Of a stretch of 64,000 nucleotides of DNA, positions 62,672-64,000 are shown in pieces. A model generated the notes under the pieces. The model did no database searches, was not told where the DNA came from, and saw only the letters and a program-made list of their open reading frames with translations. Made by a program: the position numbers and the translations under genes. Position 1 is the first letter of the stretch. Each line of letters begins with the position of its first letter. This stretch comes from Lentzea aerocolonigenes (GTDB lineage Bacteria; Actinomycetota; Actinomycetes; Mycobacteriales; Pseudonocardiaceae), in assembly GCF_000974445.1 (NCBI RefSeq), contig NZ_BBOJ01000006.1, positions 248,001 to 312,000 of the forward strand, in the 5' to 3' direction.

Positions 62672-63685
62672 TCAGGCGATTCCCAGCACGGCGGCGAGGT
62701 CCGTCAGCCGGTCCTGGGTCGTGCCGAAGAGCACCTCGGACGAACGTGCCCGCCGGACGTAGCGGTGCGCCGGGTGTTCCCAGGTGAAGCCGATCCCGCC
62801 GTGCAGCTGGACGTACTCGGCGGTCGCGAGCTGGTAGGCGGACGAACAGACGGCGGTCGCGGCGGCGGCCACCGGAAGCTCGGCCGACTCGGTCGCCACG
62901 CACGCGGTGGCGTACGCGGCGGCCGATCGAGCTGCCTCGTACTCGACGAGCAGCCTGGCCAGCCGATGTTTCACCGCTTGGAACGAGCCGATGGGCCGCC
63001 CGAACTGCCTGCGTTGCTCCACATAGGACACCGTGGCGTCCAGAGCGTGCCCGATGCCGCCGACCTGTTCGGCCGCCAGGGCCGCTCGGCCGACGTCGCG
63101 CACCCGTGGCACGACGTCCGCGCTGCCCACGGGTGTCGCTGGTGAGCTGCGGAACTCCAGCAGGGCCTGCGGCCGTGTTTCGTCGAGCACGCGCCGGGAA
63201 GTGCGCGTCACGGACTCGCAGGCGAAGATCTGACCATCCGCGCTTACGAGCACCAGGTCTGCGTCCGCTCCGTCGAGGACATAGTCCACCGTGCCGTGCA
63301 GGGTCCCGTCCCGAACGTGGACGTCGCCGCCGAACGCCACCGTCGCGGTGAGGGTGCCGTCGGCGATGCCCGGCAGGTAGCGGGCGCACGCCTCGGTGTT
63401 GCCGCTGTAGAGCAACGTGTGCACGGCCAGCACCACGGTCGGGAGCAACTTCACCGCGCACAACGCCCGTCCGGCCTCCTCCAGCACCACGGCCAGCTCG
63501 GCGAACGTGTACCCGGAGCCGCCGTAGTCCTCAGGAATCGCGAGTCCCTGGATGCCGAGCTCGCCCGCCATCCGCTTCCACTGGTCTCCGCCGTGCTCGG
63601 TGAAGAAGTCCCGTGCGACGGAACGGAGTTCTCGCTGCTCCGGAGTTTCGACGAGCAGGGCCGGATCGATCCGCGGATACGTCAT
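62672..63685 (-). CDS. Acyl-CoA dehydrogenase (short, FadE-type subunit)
   Basis: 337 residues. LAIPEDYGGSGYTFAELAVV, a reduced middle domain (VAFGGDVHVRDGTLHGTVDY) and the C-terminal RRQFGRPIGSFQAVKHRLAR, then QLHGGIGFTWEHPAHRYVRR are visible. The short length and the reduced FAD-contact region are typical of one subunit of alpha2-beta2 FadE enzymes in steroid-like catabolism. The start overlaps the ABC ATPase gene, tying it to the importer operon. Confidence 0.9.
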   Translation of the reverse strand: MTYPRIDPALLVETPEQRELRSVARDFFTEHGGDQWKRMAGELGIQGLAIPEDYGGSGYTFAELAVVLEEAGRALCAVKLLPTVVLAVHTLLYSGNTEACARYLPGIADGTLTATVAFGGDVHVRDGTLHGTVDYVLDGADADLVLVSADGQIFACESVTRTSRRVLDETRPQALLEFRSSPATPVGSADVVPRVRDVGRAALAAEQVGGIGHALDATVSYVEQRRQFGRPIGSFQAVKHRLARLLVEYEAARSAAAYATACVATESAELPVAAAATAVCSSAYQLATAEYVQLHGGIGFTWEHPAHRYVRRARSSEVLFGTTQDRLTDLAAVLGIA

Positions 63686-63999
63686 CGTGGCTCCAGCGCC
63701 GTCATGCCCAGTGCGACGGCGTGCTCGCCGCCGAAGTACGCCGACTCGGCCCGTGCGGTGAACGCCGGATCCGTTGCCGCGCCTTTCGCGGCAACGACTC
63801 CTTCGTGCAGCACGACCACCTCGTGGCAGCTCGCCAGTGCCCGGCTCAGCAGCTGTTCCAGCAAGACCACCGTCATGCCGCCGTCCGCGAGTTCCGCCAG
63901 GCGTGTGTAGACCTCGTCGACCAGTGCCGGGGCGAGGCCGAGCGCGGGTTCGTCGACGATGAGCACATCCGGTTCCGCCATCAGGGCGCGGGCGATGGC
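63682..63999 (-). CDS. Branched-chain-type ABC transporter ATP-binding protein (LivF-like), C-terminal part
   Basis: Open to the window edge, 105 residues visible. AIARALMAEPDVLIVDEPAL, then GLAPALVDEVYTRLAELADG is the Walker B/D-loop region of LivF-like ATPases; the H-loop His is replaced in VVLLEQLLSRALA, which is usual for LivF (EQ). Together with the lipoprotein at 52707-53894 it points to an importer for an organic acid. The 5' part lies outside. Confidence 0.9.
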   Translation of the reverse strand, partial: AIARALMAEPDVLIVDEPALGLAPALVDEVYTRLAELADGGMTVVLLEQLLSRALASCHEVVVLHEGVVAAKGAATDPAFTARAESAYFGGEHAVALGMTALEPR

Positions 64000-64000
64000 G

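Overview
The window is high-GC actinobacterial DNA. Many starts are GTG or TTG, genes overlap as ATGA/GTGA, and Tat and lipoprotein signals are present. Remnants of a mycothione reductase and an F420-type reductase gene point to a mycothiol/F420 lineage. My best guess is Pseudonocardiales, from gene style only. No rRNA, tRNA or CRISPR array was seen.

Layout. 1-4.8 kb: the 3' end of a ThDP decarboxylase, frameshifted remnants and a secreted S8 protease. 4.8-17.0 kb: a PucR-type regulator divergent from ten tightly coupled genes for the kynurenine/3-hydroxyanthranilate route: indoleamine 2,3-dioxygenase, a formamidase-kynureninase fusion, then eight genes in the order E-H-J-I-G-F-C-D of the Pseudomonas nba cluster, and a deazaflavin-type reductase. 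Together they would carry tryptophan to pyruvate and acetyl-CoA, but no kynurenine 3-monooxygenase gene is present.

17.1-23.9 kb: the most unusual region. Three leftward genes encode a small membrane protein and two sensor-like membrane proteins without output domains. A LuxR-type two-component pair follows. Divergent from it are a retropepsin-like protease fused to a 7TM domain, an ATP-grasp ligase and a small Ser/Thr/Pro-rich anchored protein. A repeated DNA motif lies upstream of both outer operons.

24.0-36.2 kb: a decayed, rearranged region. It holds truncated multicopper oxidase, monooxygenase, mycothione reductase, Na+/H+ antiporter, integrase, LuxR and GH78 genes and an IS1380-type transposase. 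Intact genes among them are a glycosyltransferase, an AAA ATPase, a membrane-anchored unknown, a trypsin-like protease and a protein with four cold-shock domains.

36.4-44.9 kb: a large catalase with a coupled ankyrin protein, a Tat-exported esterase-like protein, and an AtuA pair plus CitMHS transporter divergent from a LysR regulator.

45.5-64 kb: a CoA-dependent catabolic region. It holds two TetR regulators, four acyl-CoA dehydrogenases, two APH-like kinases, three SDRs, two enoyl-CoA hydratases, a thiolase with an OB-fold partner, an adenylate-forming ligase, an MBL hydrolase, two SnoaL-like proteins, an EthD protein and parts of a branched-chain-type ABC importer. A 15-bp palindrome at three promoters suggests a regulon of the second TetR. 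The substrate cannot be read from the sequence; a branched, alicyclic or steroid-like acid is plausible.
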